Assembly (NCBI GenBank): GCA_014804645.1
Contig: JAAUZI010000030.1
Span: 97,665 to 144,733 of the forward strand
Source of the DNA: Lachnospiraceae bacterium
GTDB lineage: Bacteria > Bacillota > Clostridia > Lachnospirales > Lachnospiraceae
Length of the DNA stretch: 47,069 bases
Reading direction: 5' to 3'
Shown: piece after piece, positions 14,892 to 23,547 of the stretch
How positions within the stretch are numbered: the first letter of the stretch is position 1
Layout: the number at the start of each line of letters is the position of its first letter
The notes under the pieces: generated by a model
What the model saw: only the letters and a program-made list of their open reading frames with translations
What the model was told of the DNA's origin: nothing
Database searches by the model: none
Position numbers and translations under genes: made by a program

Positions 14892-14918
14892 CAAGCCACC
14901 AGCTTAGTTGGTGGCTTG
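14892..14918. terminator. 10-bp hairpin after the HTH fragment
   Basis: CAAGCCACCA and TGGTGGCTTG pair perfectly around GCTTAGT; the outer ACTAAG (14885-14890) and the loop CTTAG allow alternative pairing. TTCTTAGTTT follows on the plus strand. It may be a terminator or the subterminal hairpin left by a lost IS200/IS605-like element; no transposase is present. Confidence 0.5.
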
Positions 14919-14974
14919 TTCTTAGTTTACAACAAAAATTCCTCTCTCGCCCTGCCAAACAAAAGTTAATCCCA

Positions 14975-16294
14975 TCATATCCGCAGCGTAGCTATGCTGT
15001 GCGCATGTAAACAATAATGATATCCCTGACAGCCATCCATAGTTACACAAACTTCTCTGTCTTCATCTGTCCGATTCAAGGAAACTACAATCCGGCTTCC
15101 GTCGGGATTTTCAAAGGCAACCGTTTCCACTTCAGCGGAATACACAGAGCTTTCCAGTCGGACCGCACCAGGTTTTAAAAATCTGCTAAACTGTCCGATA
15201 TAATAGAATTCACTGCGAAGTTCAAAATCTGTTTCGCTCTCACACAGCATAACAGGCGCTTCACAGAAATTCCCCACATGATTGGGCCCGCCCTTGCTGT
15301 CCAGCAGCAGATTCCAGTCCAAGCTCCCATTTGCCCCCGCATTCAGGTTTCCAAGAATATCATGGGCATACATCTCTGCTTTCCGAATACTGTCAAAATC
15401 CTCAAAGCGGCTGTATTCCACACACCCCTCCGTAAACCAGAGTTCCTTCTGCGGATAGAGCTGTCTGACTGCGGACAAAGCGCTGAAATGATCCCCCGTA
15501 TACCAATGAAAAGCGAACCCGGAAACAGCATCCGCCGCGCCGGAGACAGACATAGCAGCATCTGCTCGATAGGGAAGTATTTCCTTGTTATGATCCCACA
15601 CTAAAATCTGGACGTCTCCGCAGTCTGCTTCTTTCAAAGCATGGGAAAGAAATTTTGCCGCAAATTCTCCTTCCTCCTTGCCGGAATAAATACAGGAATC
15701 CCAAGTCTGTACTGCCGCAGGCTCATTTTGCACAGTAATTCTCCGCACATTGAGTCCCTGAGAACGGTAATATTTCACATATTTCGCCATGCACTCGGCC
15801 CACAGTTCCCGATACTGGGGCATGAGGCTCCCGCCATGGTTCCTGTCTCCGTTAGACTTCATAAAAGCGGGCGGACTCCATGGACTGAGCATCAATTCAA
15901 TAGGCTTTCCGGCTGTTTCCTCCGCTGCCCTGACCATCGGAATCAGATATTGGTCATCCCTGCCAGTATCAAAAGAATCTCCCTGCGATTCCATGCAACT
16001 ATAATTTCCAAGAGAAAAATCGCAACTTCCCATATGTACCCGTCCTTGAGTATAACACAGCCCATCTTTCCCAAAACAGCACTCCATAAACGCTTTCTGC
16101 CGGTCAGACGGAAGTTTTTGATAATTAAACGCCGCAGCTTCCGTAAATGCACCCCCAAAGCCATAGAACACCTGATGCCGGACAGTGGGGTATATGCTGA
16201 CCTGGTGAACGGAGTCCAGTTCCCCGGATGCGATCTCATCTGTATGCCAACGAAGATTGCTGGCAAAATCAGTGCGTGTCAAAAGTGCTTTCAT
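14975..16294 (-). CDS. GH30 family beta-glycosidase
   Basis: A 439-residue retaining glycoside hydrolase of family GH30 (glucosylceramidase-like; beta-glucosidase or endo-beta-1,6-glucanase activities are known). QVFYGFGGAFTEAAA opens the barrel. Glu191 in TVQNEP is the acid/base and Glu289 in LWFTEGC the nucleophile, with LMLSPWSPPAFMK between. A beta-sandwich closes the protein. There is no signal peptide, so it acts on imported sugars. The ATG at 16294 overlaps the stop of the upstream phosphorylase (ATGA) and has GGAGG seven bases before it. It ends the beta-glucan operon. Precise linkage specificity cannot be read. Confidence 0.9.
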   Translation of the reverse strand: MKALLTRTDFASNLRWHTDEIASGELDSVHQVSIYPTVRHQVFYGFGGAFTEAAAFNYQKLPSDRQKAFMECCFGKDGLCYTQGRVHMGSCDFSLGNYSCMESQGDSFDTGRDDQYLIPMVRAAEETAGKPIELMLSPWSPPAFMKSNGDRNHGGSLMPQYRELWAECMAKYVKYYRSQGLNVRRITVQNEPAAVQTWDSCIYSGKEEGEFAAKFLSHALKEADCGDVQILVWDHNKEILPYRADAAMSVSGAADAVSGFAFHWYTGDHFSALSAVRQLYPQKELWFTEGCVEYSRFEDFDSIRKAEMYAHDILGNLNAGANGSLDWNLLLDSKGGPNHVGNFCEAPVMLCESETDFELRSEFYYIGQFSRFLKPGAVRLESSVYSAEVETVAFENPDGSRIVVSLNRTDEDREVCVTMDGCQGYHYCLHAHSIATLRI

Positions 16295-19200
16295 ATACAA
16301 TCCTCCATTTCTACAATAATCGTTTGAATGTGACCCTCCCGAACCGCTTTAGCATACTTGTCCGAAAGGTATCTACCCTGAACAGTTTCCCTGCTCCCAT
16401 CCTCATAAATCAGGAAATAGCTCTTTGCTCTTGTTTTTCCCGGTTCCAGCGCGCTTTTTGCGTGATATACAACCGTAATTTTTCCCAGAAAGGTCGCTCC
16501 GACGATACCGTCCTCCGGCATCAGATAGGCAGGAATAAACGGAGAAAACACTAACGACAGCTTGCCTTCCCTAACGGAAAAAGGTTTCTCACCAAAAAAC
16601 ATGATCTGCCACATCTGGAGAAACTCTATGGTAGAGCCGGAGAGCCTTGCCACAAATCCGCGCCCATGGACATTTTCATCCGGATTAACTGAGGAGGCAA
16701 GAAATGAAACATTTTCTGTTGGACACCGCCCATAAACCTCCGGACTCAGAAACGGAACTGCCGCATCGTGAAAAGCCTGTGAAAATTCCTCATATAACCC
16801 TGCTTTCAACAGTTCCAGCAGGTACTTATATTCCATGTGGAGCCAGATCGACTCATTCTCCAGCCAACCAGAAGTAAACGCTTTTGCCCGGCCAGCCTCA
16901 TAACTTACACCCTCAAGGCTTGCATTGACCTTGTACATGTGCAGCTTTTCATCATAAAGGGAACTATGTCGTATTACATCAGCCAAAGCCCGCTTGGACT
17001 TCCTGCTGCCATTCAATTTCAAAAGATGAACCGGTCCTTCTAAAAACAGAGGCAGCGCTTGCGGCTTTAAATCTCTGGGCATCGGTCCTTCAGGAGTATC
17101 TTCAACCTCCTGTGCCTCAAATGAAAAATAGGTAGGAATCACTCCTCCGCCAAAGCTCTTCGCCCGCTCAATGCCCTCCCGGACAACTGCTCCCATTTCC
17201 TTCAGAATTTTCGAGACATCACTACAAAGAAGTCGGACACGTTCTCCTCTATATCCCCCAAGCGTTTTGAGTCGATATTCCTCTTTCAGCCGATTCAATT
17301 CATTCCACCGTTCATACAAACCATCCACAGCAAGACAAGCTCTTACACCGACTGCCAGCTCCCATATCTCCTGATAACATTCTGTCTCAGTGCCATGTTC
17401 CCGGAATGCCCCGGCAGTAAAGTCCAGCAGACGCACCAGTTCACAGCTCTCCGGCATCGAGGAGCCAAAGAGTCCAGGCAGACCGTTCAGCGCATCATAC
17501 CAACCGGGTTTACCGCCTTCCATCTCGATCCCCATCCCGGCGGCATCCAGTGTAGCCACCTTTATTGCGCAAAGCAGCAGAAGCTTTTCAGCAAGCGTAC
17601 TTCTGGCCTCCTGCCCGTCAGCAGTACACATCCATTTACCGGATACTCCTCCTTTTGTCGTTTCATCAAGCGCATGATACTGGCGCAGACCTTCCTCTGT
17701 CCACACATAACGTTTCCGTCTCGGATTCACCATCACCTTTGCGTTATAGTAACGGTACGAACGGTCACAGAAAAGCAGATTATCTTTCTGTTCCGGATAT
17801 ATCGTGAGATAACTCTCAATCAGATCCAGATTGTATGTCCAATGGTCACACCAGTAACCCTCTTTAAAATCTGCGTTAGGTTCGTTTTGTGCTGCGCAGA
17901 TAATCTCTGCCGTAATCTCCATGTTTTTTTGGGGGCCAACTCCTGCATCTTCCAGTTTCATTGCCAAAGCTCCCGGCGTAAAAGGCTTGCCAAGCAGTTT
18001 CTCCAGCACAGGGTACCTGGCCGCAAAAGCTTTTTGTGTATCCTCCGCCAACATATATGTGGCAGCGTTCAGCACAAGAGGATTATAGCCGTCCGTCTGG
18101 ATCAGGTCATAAAAAGTATGAATATTTGTGGTTCCCAATTCCGGAGCAAACAGCACATCGCATCGGCGGTTCTGGTTTACATCCCGATAGTTACCATTGC
18201 CCTGCGCATAATACTCCCTGCCGAGAGAAAAATAATTGTATTCCCGTTCAGGGTCTCCATGCTTTCGGGAATAGATATAAAAGGGCTTTGACACTCCCTT
18301 ATGTCGAAAAAACATCGGGTTTCCGCCTCGCAACAGGTTATCCAGATAGGTCTGCCGACAGTATGCGTCAAAAACCGGATTTGCCGTTTTTGTGGCAACG
18401 GCAACGCACAAATCGTCCACTAATGCCTTTGCGCGGCTGCGTTTCCCGTCAAACCACTCCCCATCACAGATCTTCTCTGCCAGTGACAAAACCTGCCCCT
18501 TTTCCTCCGCCTGTCCGTAAAGGCTGTATATCGTCAGACATTCTCCCGGTTTCAGCTGCTGTTTCACTGGGACAAAACAACAGGGAAATTGATTCAGGGC
18601 AATCTGCTTTACTGTGCAAAGCTCTTCCAAGCCCTGCCGCAAAAATCCCTGCGGCATAGCCAGAGATGTATCCTCCCCAAACACAAGGCGGGTCTGTACA
18701 ATGGGCGCAATGCGCCGTCCTGCCTTATCAATGGCAATACAGAAATTACCGCCCTCTACCTTTGTTACCCTTGCGGTGTCCTCCATGGAAGCCCGTGTAC
18801 GAAAATAAGCCAATCCCTCTTCATAATCCTCCGCCTGCATCCATGCAGTGGCCAGATTTGACATATTCTTCAACACATCCTGATCCACTCCGTAGGGAAC
18901 AATCGCAGCGAGTCCATCAAGCATTTCCAGACAAACGTCAGTTTCCCGCATATTGCGGACAGTCAGAATACGCGCCAGAGCAGCGGTACGCTCCTCCGGG
19001 ACGCCAAAATAGCAGACGGATGCCTCCACCCCATACTCCTCAGACGCCAGTTCAAGCTCACTCATCCCGATATACATGCTGCAGTCTTTTGTGAAAAGCT
19101 CCACAAACTCACCGTCTACTTTACAGAATGTGCGAAAACCCGTTCTGCTCACGTCCCTGTAAGCTGTATTCGCCGGACAGAATTCCAAAATGGCGTGATC

Positions 19201-19359
19201 CTTGTCCTGTGCGCCAAAGCTGCATACGGCCTGCCCCCGGTTGTTATAATAGCACCAGACCGGAATACCCATTGATCCCGCAATTCCGGGCAAAAAACTG
19301 GAAAAAGGGGGGATGCTATGGTAGTCCTTGATTAAATAACGTCCTTCTCTATCAAACAT
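16291..19359 (-). CDS. Large GH94/GH161-like beta-glucan phosphorylase
   Basis: A protein of 1022 residues with an N-terminal beta-sandwich (~1-300), linker helices and an alpha/alpha barrel. YSRKHGDPEREYNYFSLGRE and GNYRDVNQNRRCDV (~390-400) resemble long inverting phosphorylases of the GH94 superfamily, including beta-1,3-glucan phosphorylases (GH161) and 1,2-beta-oligoglucan phosphorylases. These enzymes split oligoglucans with phosphate to give glucose 1-phosphate. I favour GH161-like from motif style and length, but this needs a profile search. The ATG at 19359 has AAGGAGG; the gene overlaps its upstream neighbour by 8 bases and the GH30 gene by 4, so all three are translationally coupled. 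Confidence 0.78.
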   Translation of the reverse strand: MFDREGRYLIKDYHSIPPFSSFLPGIAGSMGIPVWCYYNNRGQAVCSFGAQDKDHAILEFCPANTAYRDVSRTGFRTFCKVDGEFVELFTKDCSMYIGMSELELASEEYGVEASVCYFGVPEERTAALARILTVRNMRETDVCLEMLDGLAAIVPYGVDQDVLKNMSNLATAWMQAEDYEEGLAYFRTRASMEDTARVTKVEGGNFCIAIDKAGRRIAPIVQTRLVFGEDTSLAMPQGFLRQGLEELCTVKQIALNQFPCCFVPVKQQLKPGECLTIYSLYGQAEEKGQVLSLAEKICDGEWFDGKRSRAKALVDDLCVAVATKTANPVFDAYCRQTYLDNLLRGGNPMFFRHKGVSKPFYIYSRKHGDPEREYNYFSLGREYYAQGNGNYRDVNQNRRCDVLFAPELGTTNIHTFYDLIQTDGYNPLVLNAATYMLAEDTQKAFAARYPVLEKLLGKPFTPGALAMKLEDAGVGPQKNMEITAEIICAAQNEPNADFKEGYWCDHWTYNLDLIESYLTIYPEQKDNLLFCDRSYRYYNAKVMVNPRRKRYVWTEEGLRQYHALDETTKGGVSGKWMCTADGQEARSTLAEKLLLLCAIKVATLDAAGMGIEMEGGKPGWYDALNGLPGLFGSSMPESCELVRLLDFTAGAFREHGTETECYQEIWELAVGVRACLAVDGLYERWNELNRLKEEYRLKTLGGYRGERVRLLCSDVSKILKEMGAVVREGIERAKSFGGGVIPTYFSFEAQEVEDTPEGPMPRDLKPQALPLFLEGPVHLLKLNGSRKSKRALADVIRHSSLYDEKLHMYKVNASLEGVSYEAGRAKAFTSGWLENESIWLHMEYKYLLELLKAGLYEEFSQAFHDAAVPFLSPEVYGRCPTENVSFLASSVNPDENVHGRGFVARLSGSTIEFLQMWQIMFFGEKPFSVREGKLSLVFSPFIPAYLMPEDGIVGATFLGKITVVYHAKSALEPGKTRAKSYFLIYEDGSRETVQGRYLSDKYAKAVREGHIQTIIVEMEDCI

Positions 19360-21991
19360 ATTCACTCCTCCTTGGAATCAGTTCTACGGAAATTTCCGGG
19401 TTTTCCATGTATATGTCCCGACGGGATATGACGACTTTTTCTCCACCCCCCGCAATTTCCGTCTCACCACATTTTACTTTTCCGATTTGGTAAGCCCAGG
19501 GCTCCAGCCGAAGAGGATTTTCATACCGCACATGAAGATTATGTCCGGCGCTGTGACAGCAAATTTGCGCCGCTCCTTCTTCGTCAAACTGCTCCGCCAG
19601 CAGCTTTGGCTCCAGAACCAAATTTCCTTCTTCACCGCGGACGCCGAACATCTGCGTCTGTACTGTTAGCCACATCCAACTGGCCGCTCCGGTAAGGTAC
19701 GGATACATTCCCCGTCCTCTTCCGTCAAAATACTCCGGCACGCCGGGCAATATCCGGCTTTTTGAAAAGTCCCGGGACTGGGCAAAGAGCAGCTCCAGTA
19801 CACGCCAGCCCTCCTGCGGAAAATTTCGGGCGTACAACGCATAGGCATACATAACCGCCATATGGCAGAAAACGGCTCCGTTTTCCTTGTTTCCATAAGC
19901 AAAGCCGAACATCCTGCCCATGTCCAATCTGACCTCGTGGAAATCCGTGTTCAGACATACCCCGCCCCGGCCAGGACAGTTCAGATACCAGTCCACTGCC
20001 CGGATCACCTGCTCCGCCTGCTGCTTATCCGCCGTTCCGGAGAGCAGGCAGAACACCTGTCCGGTAAGCATCATGCGCACCTCATCCCCGAACACGCCCT
20101 CCACCTGGCGGCCGACATTGTCATAGTAACTGTTAAACCAGTGCAGTCCCCCATTGTCGCCGACCCATTCTGTCTGTCTGATATGGTTCTGAATCCAGGC
20201 GGCCATGGCCTCCAGTTTCTCCGCCAGTATCGAGAGAGACATATCGGTGCTGTCCGCTTCTTCATTGACAGCCCGGCAAAACTCCATTAATCCCTGCCGC
20301 ATCTCTTCCGGTCTTCCATAGGGTGTATCCAGCAGACGAATCAAAGGCTTGGGAAGAGTGAGTATGACATCCTCCAAAGACGTGATCTTTTTAATCTGCC
20401 GCGCCAAAAGCATTAAGTGATAGCTGTACGCCGCAGTAAACGCCACACTCTCCCCACGCTCTCCCGCCATGTCCAGACCGTCGTTCCAGTCAGCGCCCCT
20501 AAGACGGATGTGCCCATGCTCCCCCACGTCATAGAACGCCGTAATCCCCTGTATCAGAAGATGTTCCAGCACGGTTCCCCTGCGCGGCGTCCCTGCTGTC
20601 TCCCGCGGACTTCCCTCTCCCCGAAAGGCCATGGTGTCGGAAAAATAGGACTGCTGCTCCAGCAGAAAAGAATAATCTCCCGTCTCGTCCAGATAGAGCA
20701 AAGCGGTCAGCATTGGCCAGAAACCATGATCCATCCAGACTCTTGGTATATTATTCCGGTCCGCCCTAAACTCACCGGGATGTTCCCCGATGATGGTAGC
20801 ATTTGTACCATCCGACCGTACCCCTGCAAAATACTGAATCAAATCACCACGGACCTTGTCCGGCTCCCGCAATAGCAGGGCAAGACTATCCTGCCATAAA
20901 TCCCGCCAGCCGCGTCCACCTCTGCCATAATCATGGTGGGGCAGAAAACTGCACCCGCAGATTCGGCGAAGTGTCGGCTGGGCAGACACCCAGCGCAGCC
21001 AGCAATCCCATTCCGGATTCCCGGTACGGACCAGCAGACCGGCTTTATCCTGCCAATATGCCTTTGTGCGCTCTAGGGCCGCATCTACGCCCGCAGGCGT
21101 CAAATAGGCGGCCGGATTGTCGCAAACGGCCAGGACGATCTGATAGCTCTTTTTCTGCCCCGGATTAAGACAAACGGTTTCAAAACGCAGGGCCGCCACC
21201 ATCTCCCCTCCCTGGATGGCGCTGCCCGGGGCAAGCCATTCCTGATCCCCCGGATTTACCAGGGCCTCCGGCCAGTCATAGCTCCCGGCCCCTACAAAAT
21301 CGGAAACCAGAGGCATACATGCCCGGGGCGGCAGACCGTCCTCATCCGCCCCCCATACCCTGTAAGTCAGTTCGTTAGGCCGGTGTCCTCTCTCGTCAAA
21401 GGTCAGCGTAGGCGTTACATCCAATCCGTAGGCTTTTACCTCTCCCCGCAAAAGCAGGCTTGTCACATGACGATGATCCCGAATATTATCCGCGCTGCGA
21501 CAGTAGAGCGGAATTGCCGCTGTGGGCGTCACGGTCAATGTCTCATCGGAGAGGTTCGTGATCATAACCTGCATAACCTCTACCCTGTCACGGCCCGCAG
21601 GGACAAAACTCAGAACCTCTGCCAGCAACTTTTTATCTGCTTTCTTCCTGCTGATTTTCTGCCATAACAGTCCGCCTGTCAAAAGCGTCTCCTCTTTGCC
21701 CTCAAACAGCATCCCCCGCTGGGCCGCGCTTTGTCCAGTGACAGACCAGGGAACCTGGTCGGGAAACTGTATCCAAAAATTCCGGCTGGCACGGCTTTCG
21801 TGCAGAGTTTCCGCGCTGGCAGGAGCAAGTAAAAACGCATTCTGCTCTGTTTTACAATCGCCAGCCAGCCAAGGAGTTATGCTGGAGATCATATGCCCCT
21901 CATTTGCCAAAGGGAAATACACTTCCGGGTATAACTGGGCATTTTCTAAACTGAAATCACCCTCTGTATTCAGATATGTTATTTCTGTCAA
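19352..21991 (-). CDS. GH94 glycoside phosphorylase (cellobiose/laminaribiose-type)
   Basis: An 879-residue inverting phosphorylase. GRGGRGWRDLWQD (~356-368), GTNATIIGEHPGEF, WMDHGFWP and the catalytic region RGADWNDGLD (~498-507) are hallmark GH94 blocks, with a catalytic Asp in DWND. The N-terminal sandwich and the C-terminal jelly roll give normal length. It would convert a beta-linked disaccharide plus phosphate into glucose 1-phosphate and glucose. The start is TTG at 21991, supported by GGGAGG eight bases upstream and by no nearby ATG. It opens the enzyme block of the operon, after the regulator gene and a strong hairpin. Confidence 0.9.
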   Translation of the reverse strand: MTEITYLNTEGDFSLENAQLYPEVYFPLANEGHMISSITPWLAGDCKTEQNAFLLAPASAETLHESRASRNFWIQFPDQVPWSVTGQSAAQRGMLFEGKEETLLTGGLLWQKISRKKADKKLLAEVLSFVPAGRDRVEVMQVMITNLSDETLTVTPTAAIPLYCRSADNIRDHRHVTSLLLRGEVKAYGLDVTPTLTFDERGHRPNELTYRVWGADEDGLPPRACMPLVSDFVGAGSYDWPEALVNPGDQEWLAPGSAIQGGEMVAALRFETVCLNPGQKKSYQIVLAVCDNPAAYLTPAGVDAALERTKAYWQDKAGLLVRTGNPEWDCWLRWVSAQPTLRRICGCSFLPHHDYGRGGRGWRDLWQDSLALLLREPDKVRGDLIQYFAGVRSDGTNATIIGEHPGEFRADRNNIPRVWMDHGFWPMLTALLYLDETGDYSFLLEQQSYFSDTMAFRGEGSPRETAGTPRRGTVLEHLLIQGITAFYDVGEHGHIRLRGADWNDGLDMAGERGESVAFTAAYSYHLMLLARQIKKITSLEDVILTLPKPLIRLLDTPYGRPEEMRQGLMEFCRAVNEEADSTDMSLSILAEKLEAMAAWIQNHIRQTEWVGDNGGLHWFNSYYDNVGRQVEGVFGDEVRMMLTGQVFCLLSGTADKQQAEQVIRAVDWYLNCPGRGGVCLNTDFHEVRLDMGRMFGFAYGNKENGAVFCHMAVMYAYALYARNFPQEGWRVLELLFAQSRDFSKSRILPGVPEYFDGRGRGMYPYLTGAASWMWLTVQTQMFGVRGEEGNLVLEPKLLAEQFDEEGAAQICCHSAGHNLHVRYENPLRLEPWAYQIGKVKCGETEIAGGGEKVVISRRDIYMENPEISVELIPRRSEYV

Positions 21992-22033
21992 AACTCTTAC
22001 CTCCCTTTTCTGATCTCTATCTTATTTTACAGC

Positions 22034-22063
22034 AAACCGCCCATGGTTTCCCATGGGCGGTTT
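22034..22063. terminator. Strong hairpin between regulator and phosphorylase genes
   Basis: AAACCGCCCATGG and CCATGGGCGGTTT form a perfect 13-bp stem with a 4-base loop, 12 bases past the regulator stop. It can end the transport and sensor transcript, with read-through or a separate promoter for the enzymes. Confidence 0.8.
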
Positions 22064-22075
22064 ATCATTCAGGTG

Positions 22076-23494
22076 TCATTTTTCGCTGCCATTGCTCATA
22101 CGAAGATGCGCCCGCCTGTACTCCGTGGGCGACAACCCTGTAGATGCCTTAAATACCTTCAGAAAATGCTTATCATCCTGAAATCCTACTTTATAACACA
22201 GTTCAACCACACGGTCGTCCGTAGTTTCCAGAAGACGCTTTGCCTCATTGACGCGCAGTTCCTGTATATAGCTTACAAAATTCGTTCCCGTATATTGTTT
22301 AAAAAGATGGCTGAACAGAGAATAGTTCATGGACACCTGATTGCTTACTATGGTCATGCTCAGGGGTTCCCGAAAATGCGCCTGCACATACATCACGGCC
22401 TCACGAATCTTCTGTTTGTTCTCATAATCCGCAAATTCCTGGGAAATACGATTGCCGAATATCTCCAGCCAGCGGCCGAGTTCTTCCAGATAACGCTCCC
22501 CGGTTTCAAAATTCCACACCTTTAAAAAGCGTTCCGGGGAATCCGCCGGATCAATCAGATTGACATATGTCTCCATAATCTGCCCAACGAACTGCTCACA
22601 AAGTCCGGCAAAGATTTCCGGGGACGCATTCCCCCTGGCGACCGCTTTTGCCTGGTTTTTCAATACCCTGTCTATTTCCGTATGCCGGGACAGGCTCAGC
22701 CAGCTCATAAGCTGCTCCGTCGAGGTAATCAGAGGCTTTACCTCTCTCTCCTCATAAATACAGGCATTCGCTCCGAAATAGGCCATCCTCCACGCCCACA
22801 ATGCCTCCCGATAGCAGCTTTGCAAATTTTCCAGGCCCTCGTATACACGACTTCTCCCGGAGAGGGCTGGCCAGGGCACATCCTCCTGCGCCGGAAAAAT
22901 ATACAGATACAGTTCATCTTCCCCACGAATCCGAAGTTTTTCTCTCCCTCCCGGCAGGGCGTCCCCTGCGGAGCAGCAGCCGATATAGGCGCCAGGATAA
23001 AATATTTCCCGATACTGCTGTAAAAACCGCTGGCGCTCATGACCGTCCGAAGACTTAAGCATCAGAAATCGAAACGCATGGTCCATCTGCTCCTGTCTGT
23101 CTTGATCCAAGGAGGCCTTCTGCCGAACCTGTTGCTCCAGTTTCGCCAGCGCGTCATAAAACTGTTTCCTCTCCACAGGCTTTAAAAGGTACTCCTGCAC
23201 GCCGCTGCGCATCATGGCGACCGCATAGGAGAAATCATCGTAACCGCTGACGACCAGCACAAGAGGCGGATCGGGCAGCTCCTTAAGGCGTTCCACCAAA
23301 GCAATTCCGTCCAGTTTGGGCATACGGATATCCGTAATGAGCAGATCGACTTTCTGCTCCTTTAAAATCTTCCACGCCTCCTCGCCATCCCGTGCCTCTA
23401 TGATTTCCTCTATCGGGACGTCTGACCGCAGCGCCATCGTCTTCAATCCCTGGCGAATATGTTTCTCGTCCTCCGCTATGAGAATCCGTTTCAT
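22076..23494 (-). CDS. YesN-type response regulator (REC plus AraC HTH)
   Basis: A 472-residue regulator. The N-terminal receiver has AEDE, the phosphoacceptor Asp55 in LLITDIRMP, and the Lys of LLKPVE. A long middle segment (~130-370) is typical of YesN-like proteins. The C-terminal AraC domain holds two HTH motifs, around MTIVSNQVSMNYSLFSHLFK and VVELCYKVGFQDDKHFLKVF. It is the partner of the YesM-type kinase encoded just upstream and most likely activates this carbohydrate operon. TAGGAGG precedes the ATG. A small GTCGC/GCGAC hairpin lies in the 53-base gap after the kinase. Confidence 0.93.
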   Translation of the reverse strand: MKRILIAEDEKHIRQGLKTMALRSDVPIEEIIEARDGEEAWKILKEQKVDLLITDIRMPKLDGIALVERLKELPDPPLVLVVSGYDDFSYAVAMMRSGVQEYLLKPVERKQFYDALAKLEQQVRQKASLDQDRQEQMDHAFRFLMLKSSDGHERQRFLQQYREIFYPGAYIGCCSAGDALPGGREKLRIRGEDELYLYIFPAQEDVPWPALSGRSRVYEGLENLQSCYREALWAWRMAYFGANACIYEEREVKPLITSTEQLMSWLSLSRHTEIDRVLKNQAKAVARGNASPEIFAGLCEQFVGQIMETYVNLIDPADSPERFLKVWNFETGERYLEELGRWLEIFGNRISQEFADYENKQKIREAVMYVQAHFREPLSMTIVSNQVSMNYSLFSHLFKQYTGTNFVSYIQELRVNEAKRLLETTDDRVVELCYKVGFQDDKHFLKVFKASTGLSPTEYRRAHLRMSNGSEK

Positions 23495-23547
23495 AAAACT
23501 CCTCCTAATTAAGTCGCTGCGCGACGGCTCTAAAGGGTAAAGTCCAA

